Source of the DNA: an uncultured Bacteroidales bacterium
GTDB taxonomy: Bacteria > Bacteroidota > Bacteroidia > Bacteroidales > UBA932
Reading direction: 5' to 3'
Assembly (NCBI GenBank): GCA_900318955.1
Contig: ONMJ01000013.1
Location: forward strand, 1-46,847
Length of the DNA stretch: 46,847 nucleotides
Part shown: positions 24,436-32,817 of the stretch, in pieces
How positions within the stretch are numbered: the stretch's first letter is position 1
Layout of the letters: each line of letters opens with the position of its first letter
Notes under the pieces: model-generated
What the model was told of the DNA's origin: nothing
The model's database searches: none
Seen by the model: the letters and a program-made list of their open reading frames with translations, nothing else
Translations under genes and position numbers: made by a program

Positions 24436-24918
24436 ATGGATAAACTGACGATAAATAACGATGAATTCTTCGCTTCTGTGCGTCAGATGCTTTCAGCCGG
24501 TCATGATGTTACCATCCCGGTCAAAGGATATAGCATGCTTCCGTTTATCAGGGGTGGGAAGGATCTTGTCGTCCTCCGCTCTCCGGGGGAGGTGAAAAAA
24601 GATGATATCGTCCTTTTCCATATAGGGCCGGAATTCGGCGGTCGTTATGTGATGCACCGCATTCTATCCCGCGATGGCAAGAAACTTGATATAATGGGCG
24701 ACGGCGTGCCGAAAAACCACGAATATGTGACTGTCGAGAGCGTTGTCGGAAAGGCTGTCAGCATTATCAGGGACGGGAAGCATCCGGTGGACCCGTATTC
24801 CGACAAAGAACTCCGTAAGGTCCATGCCTGGCAGCGCCTGTTGCCGCTGAGGAGGTACATCCTCTTTGCCTACAGGCACCTCCCGTGGAACAGGAAATGG
24901 TTGAAAGAAAATAAATAG
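24436..24918 (+). CDS. S26-type (Ser-His-Asp) signal-peptidase-like protein
   Basis: A 160-residue protein from the ATG at 24436; an in-frame ATG at 24406 lies upstream of the -7 box and is rejected. Ser33 lies in GYSMLPFI, the SMxP box of signal peptidases. His74 (YVMHRIL) takes the place of the bacterial general-base Lys, and Asp89 is in IMGDG. This is the archaeal/ER type triad (S26B, SipW-like). No N-terminal membrane anchor is seen; a basic hydrophobic C-terminus (RRYILFAYRHLPWNRKWLK) could associate with the membrane. It heads an operon with PqqD-like, nucleotidyltransferase and ABC exporter genes, so it may cleave an exported peptide. An S24 (LexA-like) relation is the alternative. Confidence 0.75.
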   Translation: MDKLTINNDEFFASVRQMLSAGHDVTIPVKGYSMLPFIRGGKDLVVLRSPGEVKKDDIVLFHIGPEFGGRYVMHRILSRDGKKLDIMGDGVPKNHEYVTVESVVGKAVSIIRDGKHPVDPYSDKELRKVHAWQRLLPLRRYILFAYRHLPWNRKWLKENK

Positions 24919-24926
24919 AACACAAT

Positions 24927-25193
24927 ATGAAAATCAAAGAAGGATTCATTCTGAGAACAATCTGCGGCCAGAGCGTAGTCTCCGCTGAAGGCTCCGCCAA
25001 TGTCAATTTCTCCAAGCTTGTGAGTCTCAATGAGACCGCAGCCTATCTTTTCGAGAATCTCGTTGGTAAGGAATTCGACGCCTCCGTGATGGCAGATCTT
25101 CTTACTGAATCTTACGAAGTCGACAGGGAAACAGCCCTTGCCGATTCGGAGAAACTGATTGAACAGTGGCAGGGTGCCGGTATAGTGGAATAA
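24927..25193 (+). CDS. PqqD-family peptide chaperone
   Basis: An 88-residue PqqD-like protein (KEGFILRTICGQSVVSAEG ... LVSLNETAAYLFENLVGKEF ... IEQWQGAGIVE). PqqD domains are RiPP recognition elements that bind a precursor's leader peptide and deliver it to the modifying enzyme. The N-E-T-A-A-Y-L-F segment is a hallmark. It begins eight bases after the peptidase stop and its end overlaps the nucleotidyltransferase reading frame by 28 bp. No radical SAM partner is encoded nearby. Family assignment is strong; the bound peptide is unknown. Confidence 0.85.
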   Translation: MKIKEGFILRTICGQSVVSAEGSANVNFSKLVSLNETAAYLFENLVGKEFDASVMADLLTESYEVDRETALADSEKLIEQWQGAGIVE

Positions 25194-26296
25194 CTGTCGA
25201 GAGACTTCTCGAACTCGTTCGTTCGGGGCTCCATGGAGGGGCTCCGAATCCCTCTCTTTTCACTGAAGACACCGATTGGGAGTCTTTATACAGGCTTGCC
25301 CATGACCAGACAGTTGTCTGTCTCGCTTCAGAAGGAATAGACCGCCTGCCTTCCTCCTCACTCCCGAAAGATGAGACCCGGCTCGATCCCTTTGTCGGCG
25401 ACACATTGATGACGGCAAGCCGTAATTCTCTTCTCAATAGCTTCATTCCCAAGTTGTTCCATCGTCTCGAAGGTACGGGAGCAGTGCTCGTGAAAGGGCA
25501 GTCATTAGCTCCTTTTTATCCTTCTCCTATGAAGCGGCAGCCGGGGGATATCGACATCCTCCTTATGGATGAAGGCTATCAGGAGGCCAAGAAGCTGCTT
25601 CTTCCAAAGGCATCGAAAGTAGAGGAAGAAGTGGTGGAGATACTCCATCAGGGCCTTTTTTACGGGTCGGTAGAAGTAGAGCTCCATGGAAGGATCAGTA
25701 CAGGGATGTCGAGAAAGCTCGACAAGAAGCTTCTGACAATCCAGAAACGGATGTTCTCAAGGCCTGAAAGAACCTTTGTGGAGATAGGAGGAGAGGATAT
25801 TCCCGTTCCTGACCAGAATTTCAACGCTCTCTATATTTTTATTCATTTTCTCCAGCATTACTGGTCGTCGGGACTCGGTCTGAGACAGATAGTGGACTGG
25901 GCGGTCTTTTTGAGAAAAAACAATACTCTAATCGACCTTCAGGCCCTTAAATCTGATCTCGAAGATCTCTCCCTGATGAGGCTGTGGCGCTCTTTCGGCT
26001 GCTTTGCCGTTGAGTATCTGGGGTTCAGCAAGAGGGATATTCCCTTTTATGACGGAAAATATTCGGGCAAGGGCGAGAAGATTCTTTCGTATCTTCTGAG
26101 CGTCGGGAATTTCGGGAAATTGGAGGGGAGAAAGGATAATTCCGACATGCCGGTGCTTTTAAGGAAAATGGATTCATTCAGAAGAAAGGTTGCGGGCGAC
26201 AGGCTTCGTCACTTCGGCATCTTTCCCGGGGAGTCTCTCCGCTTCTTCTTCGGGGCGTTTGGTTACGGTATCAAGAGATTGACTGACACTATTTAG
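25166..26296 (+). CDS. NTP_transf_5 family nucleotidyltransferase
   Basis: A 376-residue protein of the PF14907-type nucleotidyltransferase family. The substrate-loop signature is VLVKGQSLAPFY (108-119), followed by the metal-binding pair D128-x-D130 in QPGDIDILL. The start is uncertain: the frame opens with GTG at 25166, inside the PqqD gene, and no in-frame ATG is near. This family recurs in lasso-peptide and related clusters, where a member has been linked to adding groups to a phosphorylated peptide. The acceptor here is not known. It lies between the PqqD-like protein and the ABC exporter. Confidence 0.8.
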   Translation: MAGCRYSGITVERLLELVRSGLHGGAPNPSLFTEDTDWESLYRLAHDQTVVCLASEGIDRLPSSSLPKDETRLDPFVGDTLMTASRNSLLNSFIPKLFHRLEGTGAVLVKGQSLAPFYPSPMKRQPGDIDILLMDEGYQEAKKLLLPKASKVEEEVVEILHQGLFYGSVEVELHGRISTGMSRKLDKKLLTIQKRMFSRPERTFVEIGGEDIPVPDQNFNALYIFIHFLQHYWSSGLGLRQIVDWAVFLRKNNTLIDLQALKSDLEDLSLMRLWRSFGCFAVEYLGFSKRDIPFYDGKYSGKGEKILSYLLSVGNFGKLEGRKDNSDMPVLLRKMDSFRRKVAGDRLRHFGIFPGESLRFFFGAFGYGIKRLTDTI

Positions 26297-26305
26297 GGAT
26301 TGAAT

Positions 26306-27937
26306 ATGGCGGCAACTATCAAAGATTATTTCAGATGGCTATATTCTCACTCCAAAGGGGTGAGAAGGCGAATTGTCCTGAATATCGTCCTAAGCGGAGT
26401 GAGCATTCTTCTCAATCTCTTCTTTATCTATCTCTGTAAGAAGCTCGTCGATATTGCCACCGGGGTCTTCGACGGCAGCATCTGGCTCTATACTTCTGTT
26501 GTGCTGGTAGTTGTCCTTCTGAGGCTTGTAGTCAATGCTATGAATACCAGGCTTGAGAGCCTTACCAACTCAAAGATGAACTTCATCATCAGAAGCCGTA
26601 TCTACTCGGATATTCTCCAGGCGGAATGGTTCGGTAAGGATAAGTATCATTCAGGGGATACTCTCAACCGTCTTGAAACCGATGTCTCGACAGTGACAAA
26701 TGTCATCTGCTCCGACTCGCCTCAGATAGTCTCAACCTTGTTCCAGCTGGCAGCAGCCCTTGTTTTCATGTGCACCATGGACTGGCGTCTGGCTCTGATT
26801 CTGCTTATTATCACCCCTGTTTTCGTCGGTCTCAGCAAGGTCTTCTACAGCCGTCTCCGCGCAATGACAAGAACTATCCGCGATACCGAGAGCAAGGTCC
26901 AGAGCCACCTCCAGGAAAGTATCCAGCACCGGGTAGTCATCAGGTCCATGGAGAATGAAGATATGATGGAAAACCGGCTGGAGAACCTCCAGAACGAGGA
27001 GTATTCTCAGGTAAAGGAGAGGACAAAGCTCAATATTATAGCGCGGACAATCGTTTCGGCATCATTCCAGTTCGGATACATAGCCGCATTCCTTTGGGGA
27101 GTTTTCGGTATCATGCATGGAAACCTCACTTATGGTATCATGACCGCATTCCTCCAACTCGTCGGACAGATCCAGCGTCCTATGGTCAATCTGACCCGTC
27201 AGATTCCTGCATTTATCAATGCTACAGCTTCGATAGACCGTCTCATGGAGCTCGAGGAAGGGCCGAAGGAGGAGAGTGGAGAAAGCATAATGATGGATTC
27301 ACCTCTCGGGATCAAGGTGGAGAATCTTACTTTCCGTTATCCGGATGGTGAAAAAGATGTCCTGAAGGATCTCTCTTTCGATTTCCCGCCTCTTTCCAAG
27401 ACAGCTATAGTCGGTGAAACCGGAGTCGGTAAGAGTACTCTTATAAGGCTCATGCTCTCTCTCCTCAAGCCGACTTCCGGTACTGTGTCTTTGTATAATT
27501 CCAGTGAGTCAATGCAGGCTTCTCCTCTTACAAGGTGCAATATAGTCTATGTCCCTCAGGGAAATACGCTTTTCAGCGGTACGATCCGTCATAACCTGAT
27601 GATAGGAGACCCCGAGGCTGACGAAGAGAAGATGCTGTGGGCCCTGAAGGCCGCCCAGGCAGATTTTGTATTTGATCTTCCCGACGGGCTGGATACGGTC
27701 TGCGGCGAGAGAGGGTCTGGCTTGAGCGAAGGACAATCGCAAAGAATCGCCATTGCAAGAGGACTTCTCCGTCCCGGAAATATTCTTCTTTTCGACGAGT
27801 TCAGTTCTTCCCTGGACCCGGAGACAGAGGACAGGCTCATAAAAAATATCACCGAACTTGCTTCCAACAAGACGATGATATTCATTACCCATAGGGAAAG
27901 AATCGCAGAGTTCTGCGACCGCGAACTGAAACTCTAG
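26306..27937 (+). CDS. ABC exporter half-transporter (peptide/multidrug type)
   Basis: A 543-residue fused membrane and ATPase protein. The start is the ATG at 26306; a TTG six bases earlier is in frame. There are six predicted membrane helices over about residues 1-300. The ATPase has Walker A GETGVGKST near 370, signature LSEGQSQR, Walker B ILLFDEFSSSLD with the catalytic Glu kept, and the His switch in FITHRE. No N-terminal C39 peptidase domain is present, so any leader removal would need a separate enzyme such as the S26-type protein. It is the last gene of the operon. Its TAG stop sits in a CTAG shared with the stop of the convergent pdxA. Confidence 0.88.
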   Translation: MAATIKDYFRWLYSHSKGVRRRIVLNIVLSGVSILLNLFFIYLCKKLVDIATGVFDGSIWLYTSVVLVVVLLRLVVNAMNTRLESLTNSKMNFIIRSRIYSDILQAEWFGKDKYHSGDTLNRLETDVSTVTNVICSDSPQIVSTLFQLAAALVFMCTMDWRLALILLIITPVFVGLSKVFYSRLRAMTRTIRDTESKVQSHLQESIQHRVVIRSMENEDMMENRLENLQNEEYSQVKERTKLNIIARTIVSASFQFGYIAAFLWGVFGIMHGNLTYGIMTAFLQLVGQIQRPMVNLTRQIPAFINATASIDRLMELEEGPKEESGESIMMDSPLGIKVENLTFRYPDGEKDVLKDLSFDFPPLSKTAIVGETGVGKSTLIRLMLSLLKPTSGTVSLYNSSESMQASPLTRCNIVYVPQGNTLFSGTIRHNLMIGDPEADEEKMLWALKAAQADFVFDLPDGLDTVCGERGSGLSEGQSQRIAIARGLLRPGNILLFDEFSSSLDPETEDRLIKNITELASNKTMIFITHRERIAEFCDRELKL

Positions 27938-28965
27938 TCTTCTCCGTGAAGATTGTCGTATTTCTCGCGGTTCCTGTAGATATCGATAGCAGAATAAATC
28001 GAGCACATCATCGAATGGGGATCCGCCTCGTCGCGGCCGGCCATTTCGTATGCTGTCCCGTGATCTGGAGACGTCCTCACTATAGGAAGACCTGCGGTAA
28101 AGTTTACTCCGCTTTCGAATGATAGGGCCTTGAATGGAGCCAGACCCTGGTCGTGGTACATTGCAAGGGTGGCGTCGAAGCGGCTGTAATTGCCCATTCC
28201 GAAGAATCCGTCGGGGGAGTAGGGACCGAATGCGAGAATGCCCTCATTTACGGCTTCCATAACGGCGGGAAGGATGATATTCTGCTCCTCGTCGCCGAGG
28301 AGGCCTCCGTCTCCGCAGTGGGGGTTGAGGCCGAGTACGGCGATTTTAGGCTCGATGATGCCGAAGTCCCTCTGGAGAGAGGCTTTCATCAGACGCAGCT
28401 TGGAAAGAATCTTCTCTTTCGTGAGGCTCTCGGCCACTTTCTTTAGGGGAATATGTCCTGTGACAACTCCGATCTTGAGGCGGTCGCTGCACATTACCAT
28501 AGTTACGTCATCAACCCCGAATTCCTTCTCCAGATACTCTGTATGTCCGGTGTAGCCGAAACCCTCATTGACCATCGCCCTCTTGTTGATCGGGGCGGTG
28601 ACAAGGACGTCGATATAGCCTTTCTTGATATCCTCAACTGCGCACTGGAGGGACCTGATTGCGCTTTTTGCTGATTCTGCAGTAGCCTGCCCCGGCTCGA
28701 CATATATATTGTCAGGAAGGCAGTTTACGATGTTGATCCTTCTCTGGTGGACATCCTTTGCAGAAGAGATAACATTGGTGTCCATCTGATCGATATTGTG
28801 GATCAGTTTGCGATAGAAGCCGAAAAGCTTGGAGGATCCGTAGATAACGGGAGTGAAAGACTCCAGTATTCTCGGGTCTGAGAGAGACTTGATTATGACT
28901 TCATATCCTATTCCGTTGCCGTCGCCTTGAGTAATTCCGACGACGAGTTTTCTCTGGTTTTGCAT
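27934..28965 (-). CDS. pdxA: 4-hydroxythreonine-4-phosphate dehydrogenase
   Basis: A 343-residue PdxA for the DXP-dependent pyridoxal-phosphate pathway. It oxidises 4-phosphohydroxy-L-threonine with NAD. Conserved boxes are GITQGDGNGIGYEVI, TAPINKRA, GHTEYLE, LNPHCGDGG and MYHDQGLAPFK, which carry the metal-binding histidines. The frame stays open upstream to 29055, but the ATG at 28965 begins the family's normal N-terminus and lies two bases after the rnhA stop, so it is co-transcribed with rnhA. Confidence 0.95.
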   Translation of the reverse strand: MQNQRKLVVGITQGDGNGIGYEVIIKSLSDPRILESFTPVIYGSSKLFGFYRKLIHNIDQMDTNVISSAKDVHQRRINIVNCLPDNIYVEPGQATAESAKSAIRSLQCAVEDIKKGYIDVLVTAPINKRAMVNEGFGYTGHTEYLEKEFGVDDVTMVMCSDRLKIGVVTGHIPLKKVAESLTKEKILSKLRLMKASLQRDFGIIEPKIAVLGLNPHCGDGGLLGDEEQNIILPAVMEAVNEGILAFGPYSPDGFFGMGNYSRFDATLAMYHDQGLAPFKALSFESGVNFTAGLPIVRTSPDHGTAYEMAGRDEADPHSMMCSIYSAIDIYRNREKYDNLHGED

Positions 28966-28967
28966 AT

Positions 28968-29471
28968 CTAAAACAATTGTTCTTCTTTTTCGGTATATCC
29001 GGTATCCTCCGGGAGATTCTCCCCGTGGTAAGCTTCTACCGCAAGGGTGTCGCACCTCTCGTTCTCGGGATGACCGGCATGGCCTTTCAGCCAGTGGAAG
29101 CGGACAGTGTGGCGGCGGAAGACTTCGTCGAAGCGAATCCAGAGGTCCATATTCTTCTTCCCCTTAAATCCCTTTCTTTTCCAACTCTCGAGCCAGCCTT
29201 CATTTATTGCTTTCACAACATATGAAGAATCGCTCCAGACCTCCACTTCAGCATGCTCCCACTTTATGGCTTCCAGCCCGACAATCACTGCGAGAAGCTC
29301 CATCCTGTTGTTGGTCGTAAGGCGGAATCCTCCTGACATCTCCTTGACAGCCAAGCGCTTCTGACCGTCGACGAGAATCTCGCACTTCATCACAACACCA
29401 TACCCTCCTGGACCGGGGTTGCCGCTGGCGGCTCCGTCTGTATAGAGATATATCGGACTTTTCTTATCCAT
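28968..29471 (-). CDS. rnhA: Ribonuclease HI
   Basis: A 167-residue RNase HI degrading RNA in RNA-DNA hybrids. The four acidic catalytic residues are Asp12 (YTDGAASGNPG), Glu58 (NRMELL), Asp81 (VWSDSSYVV) and Asp141 (NERCDTLA). The His loop is HWLKGHAGHPENERCD. The minus-strand box TACCTTTG ends seven bases before the ATG, so the transcript is probably near-leaderless. pdxA follows after two bases. It is divergent from the glycan locus. Confidence 0.96.
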   Translation of the reverse strand: MDKKSPIYLYTDGAASGNPGPGGYGVVMKCEILVDGQKRLAVKEMSGGFRLTTNNRMELLAVIVGLEAIKWEHAEVEVWSDSSYVVKAINEGWLESWKRKGFKGKKNMDLWIRFDEVFRRHTVRFHWLKGHAGHPENERCDTLAVEAYHGENLPEDTGYTEKEEQLF

Positions 29472-29498
29472 ACGGATACAAAGGTAATGAAATATTTT

Positions 29499-29530
29499 TT
29501 TGCTTTACTTATGTAAAATAAGTATTTTTG
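29499..29530 (+). promoter_or_regulatory. Promoter of the surface glycan locus
   Basis: TTTG (29499-29502), 20 nt, TATTTTTG (29523-29530): an exact Bacteroidota promoter. The leader to the first ATG contains a small GC hairpin, CGCGC (29541-29545) with GCGCG (29552-29556) around GTAGGA. It has no T-run, so it may be an RNA-stability or protein-binding element. Confidence 0.75.
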
Positions 29531-29580
29531 CACGATTATACGCGCGTAGGAGCGCGATTTGAAAAGTAAAGATGTTATTT

Positions 29581-30390
29581 ATGAAAAAGATATTAATCCC
29601 ATTTACAGTCCTGGCTCTATCGATTGCCGTTTCTTCATGCGATCACCAGACCTGGAAAAACATCAACTATCTTCAGGATATTGATGAGACGACAACAACC
29701 AAGATGCCGGTGAATAACGGCATTATTATTCAGCCTCAGGATCAGCTGTCCATAATTGTTACAAGCCGTCGTCCTGATCTTGCCGCTCCGTTCAATCTTC
29801 CTATCGCCAGCACGTATGCAGGAGGAGAAAATATCTCGTCTGCTCAGCATCTTTCCGGCTATACGGTAGACAACAGCGGTGAAATTAATTTCCCATCGCT
29901 CGGAAAGATCAAGGTATCAGGAATGAACCGCTGGCAGCTTCAGGAAGAGATTGCAGACAGGCTATCGTCTACGGGTCTTCTCAAAGATGCCATAGTTACT
30001 GTCGAGTTCATGAACTTCAAGATCTCAGTCCTCGGCGATGTCACACGTCCCGGAACATATACAGTCACCAGCGACAAGATTACCATCTTCCAGGCTATTG
30101 CTCTAGCCAGCGACCTTACGGTCTACGGACAGCGCGACAACATAAAAGTCGTCCGTGAGCAGAACGGAAAGAGGCAGGTATTCGTCCTTGATCTGAGGGA
30201 CTCGAACGTCTTTAATTCTCCTGCCTATTATCTCCAGCAGAACGATGTCGTTTATGTGACTCCAAACGAAGTAAGGGCCGGACAGTCCACCATCAACGAA
30301 AACTACTTCAAATCCGGAAGCTTCTGGATTTCAGTTGGTTCTATTGCAATTACGGTTACGAACCTTATCATAACCATTCTCAGAAAGTAA
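29581..30390 (+). CDS. Polysaccharide export outer-membrane lipoprotein (Wza-like)
   Basis: A 269-residue export protein with lipobox VSSC (Cys20 from the ATG at 29581; an ATG three codons earlier is possible). The Poly_export domain spans about residues 45-140 (QPQDQLSIIVTSRRPD, GYTVDNSGEINFPSLGKIKV). A SLBB-like segment follows (FKISVLGDVTRPGTYTVTSD). A C-terminal membrane segment (WISVGSIAITVTNLIITIL) is typical of the Bacteroidetes form. It forms the outer-membrane channel for the exported glycan and works with the BY-kinase gene six bases downstream. Confidence 0.9.
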   Translation: MKKILIPFTVLALSIAVSSCDHQTWKNINYLQDIDETTTTKMPVNNGIIIQPQDQLSIIVTSRRPDLAAPFNLPIASTYAGGENISSAQHLSGYTVDNSGEINFPSLGKIKVSGMNRWQLQEEIADRLSSTGLLKDAIVTVEFMNFKISVLGDVTRPGTYTVTSDKITIFQAIALASDLTVYGQRDNIKVVREQNGKRQVFVLDLRDSNVFNSPAYYLQQNDVVYVTPNEVRAGQSTINENYFKSGSFWISVGSIAITVTNLIITILRK

Positions 30391-30396
30391 AATATC

Positions 30397-32814
30397 ATGG
30401 CAGATAATCAGTACAATAACCCATCTCAGGCAAATCAAACAGAAGAACAGCCCTCTCTTCAGCTATCCGACCTTTGGGAGCTGGTATGGAACCATAAATG
30501 GTGGTATGTCTTTTCTGTTCTCGCAGCTCTATTCATTGCCGGATTCTATCTCTACAAGACCCCGAAAGTCTACTCCAGGACAGAGAAAGTCATAGTGGAC
30601 GAAGACTCTCAGAATGCTATGATGAGAGATCTTACTTCTTTCTCCGGAAGTTACAGGCGTTATTCTCAGGGTACGAATGTAGACAACGAGATTGAAGCTT
30701 TCACATCCCCTGACCTTATGGAAAGGGTAGTTTCCCGTCTCGGACTGGAAGTACAATATGTTGACGACCAGTTCTTGAGGGTTCGTGAGATGTACAAGAA
30801 CACTCCGGTTGAGATGCATGTTCTGGAAAACAGCAGTTCGTCTTTCTCATTCATACTCTCTAAAACCGGTAAAGAATCTTTCCAGCTGAAGGATATCCGT
30901 ATCGCCGGAAGGGAGCTCGAAGGGGAGAAGATTGAAGGAGTCTTGGGAGATACCCTCACGACTTCTTTCGGTAAGCTTTTGTTCACTCCGACGAGCTACA
31001 TCGACTCCTGGGGGCATAATATCCTGATTTCATGGGTCAACGCCAAGGCTCGTGGAAAGGCTTATTGCTCAAGACTTTCCGCTTCGCTTTCCAGCAAGCA
31101 GTCGTCTGTGATGGTTCTCTCGTTCAAGGATGTTTTCCCCGGTAGGGCTGAGAGCGTTCTGAGCACCCTCCTCGACATTTACAATGAGGACTGGATGAAT
31201 CTTAAAAACACTTCTGCCCGCAACACCTCGGTATTCATAAATGAGCGACTCAATGTCATCGAGCATGAACTCGGCGGCATCGAAGGAGAGCTGAAAGCCT
31301 ACAAGCAGCAGCACCAGATTACCGATGCCGAGTCTGCCGCGCAGGCTATTCTCCAGCAGTCGAGCGCTTATTCCGCGCAGTCTTTTGAGACATCGAAGCG
31401 CCTCGAGATCGCCCAGTATATCAAGAACTGGATCAACGATCCAGCCCACTCCAATGACCTTATTCCTGTGAACATGGGTATGCAGAGCCCCAATGTGGAG
31501 GCTCAGATCGCCGACTACAACAAGGCTTACCTAGAAAGGGACAGGCTCCTTGCCCTCTCAAGCGATTCCAACCCTCTCGTACAGGACCTCAATGTCACTT
31601 TGGAGGCTTATAAAGTCGCAATCAATCGCTCTATCGACAACCTGATTTCAACCCTCAATCTTGAGGTCAATAAGATTAAGGCACAAGAGCGTGAGATTCT
31701 AGGCCGCCTGACTTCTACTTCCGGGGAGCAGCTCGAACTTCTTGGCATCGAGCGTCAGCAGATGGTTAAGCAGCAGCTCTATATCTTCCTTCTCCAAAAG
31801 CGAGAGGAGAACGAGCTCCAGAGCCTTCTCACAGTCGGAAATACCCGTCTTATCCAGAAGCCTACCGGCGGCAGCAGCCCTATCGCACCGAACAAGATGA
31901 TGATTCTTCTCGTAGCGCTTATACTCGGTTTCGGCATTCCGTTCGCTATTTTCTATATCATGAAGATAATGGACAATTCCGTCAAGGGCAGGAGCGACCT
32001 TTCCCGTCTTTCCGTTCCGTTCCTTGCTGAAATTCCTCAGCTCGGACTGGAAGGCAACTATTGGCAGAAACTGAGAGCGAACAAGTACGACGAAAAGCAT
32101 ACCCGAATCCTCGTACAGAGCGGCAAGAGGGATATGATCAACGAGGCCTTCCGAGTACTGAGGACCAATCTCGACCTTATGATGCATTCTCAAGAGGGAG
32201 AGTCCAAAGTCATTATGCTGACTTCTTTCAATCCAAATGCGGGAAAGACCTTCACCGTTCTCAACCTGGCCGCATCGATGGCACTGAAGAACTCCAAGGT
32301 TATTCTTGTCGACCTCGACCTTAGAAAGGCCACCCTCTCCAAGGCTCTCAATATGAATAATACCGGAGTGGCTGCTTATCTGAATGGAAAAGACAACAAC
32401 CTTGCGGGGCACATTCAGCCTGTTACAGAGAATCTGGATCTGCTTCCTGTCGGATCACTTCCTCCGAACCCTGCTGAGCTTCTCGTCTCAGACAAGTTCA
32501 AGGGAATGGTTGAGATGCTTAAAAAGCAGTATGACTATGTCTTCCTCGATTGCCCTCCGCTCGATGTTGTAGCTGATACTTCAATCATCGCATCCGCTGC
32601 GGATATTACCATCTTCATCCTCCGTGCCGGTCTCTTCGACAAGAGAGGAATTCCTGTAGTAGAGGAAATCTATCAGGGCGACAGATTCAAAAGGATGGCC
32701 ATTATCCTCAATGGCGTAGAAGCATACCACAGAGGCTATGGACATGGATACGGCTATGGCTACGGTTACGGATACGGCTATGGCTACGGATCATCATCTG
32801 ACGTGAAAGAATAA
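30397..32814 (+). CDS. Wzc-like chain-length protein and BY-kinase
   Basis: An 805-residue protein. It has an N-terminal Wzz domain with a membrane helix near 35-55 and a long coiled-coil periplasmic part (300-480). A second membrane helix is near 505-525 and the cytoplasmic tyrosine kinase is near 575-770. The kinase P-loop is SFNPNAGKT (Lys617), Walker A' is VILVDLDLRKATLS and Walker B is YVFLDCPP. The tail holds nine tyrosines, seven of them in an unbroken Gly-Tyr repeat, the cluster autophosphorylated in BY-kinases. It controls polymer length and export together with the Wza-like protein and the PHP phosphatase next to it. Confidence 0.92.
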   Translation: MADNQYNNPSQANQTEEQPSLQLSDLWELVWNHKWWYVFSVLAALFIAGFYLYKTPKVYSRTEKVIVDEDSQNAMMRDLTSFSGSYRRYSQGTNVDNEIEAFTSPDLMERVVSRLGLEVQYVDDQFLRVREMYKNTPVEMHVLENSSSSFSFILSKTGKESFQLKDIRIAGRELEGEKIEGVLGDTLTTSFGKLLFTPTSYIDSWGHNILISWVNAKARGKAYCSRLSASLSSKQSSVMVLSFKDVFPGRAESVLSTLLDIYNEDWMNLKNTSARNTSVFINERLNVIEHELGGIEGELKAYKQQHQITDAESAAQAILQQSSAYSAQSFETSKRLEIAQYIKNWINDPAHSNDLIPVNMGMQSPNVEAQIADYNKAYLERDRLLALSSDSNPLVQDLNVTLEAYKVAINRSIDNLISTLNLEVNKIKAQEREILGRLTSTSGEQLELLGIERQQMVKQQLYIFLLQKREENELQSLLTVGNTRLIQKPTGGSSPIAPNKMMILLVALILGFGIPFAIFYIMKIMDNSVKGRSDLSRLSVPFLAEIPQLGLEGNYWQKLRANKYDEKHTRILVQSGKRDMINEAFRVLRTNLDLMMHSQEGESKVIMLTSFNPNAGKTFTVLNLAASMALKNSKVILVDLDLRKATLSKALNMNNTGVAAYLNGKDNNLAGHIQPVTENLDLLPVGSLPPNPAELLVSDKFKGMVEMLKKQYDYVFLDCPPLDVVADTSIIASAADITIFILRAGLFDKRGIPVVEEIYQGDRFKRMAIILNGVEAYHRGYGHGYGYGYGYGYGYGYGSSSDVKE
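32746..32789 (+). repeat. 24-bp in-frame repeat encoding the Gly-Tyr tail
   Basis: GGATACGGCTATGGCTACGG occurs at 32746-32765 and again at 32770-32789, a 24-bp period equal to eight codons, inside the tail of the BY-kinase gene. Slippage here would lengthen or shorten the tyrosine cluster without a frameshift. Confidence 0.85.
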
Positions 32815-32817
32815 GTG

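Noticed and set aside
29499-30396. UpxY/NusG-like antiterminator typical of Bacteroides capsule loci
   Set aside because: No such gene lies at the head of the glycan locus; rnhA is divergent and the first gene is the export lipoprotein.
31699-32412. 237-codon minus-strand frame
   Set aside because: Shadow of the BY-kinase gene on the opposite strand.
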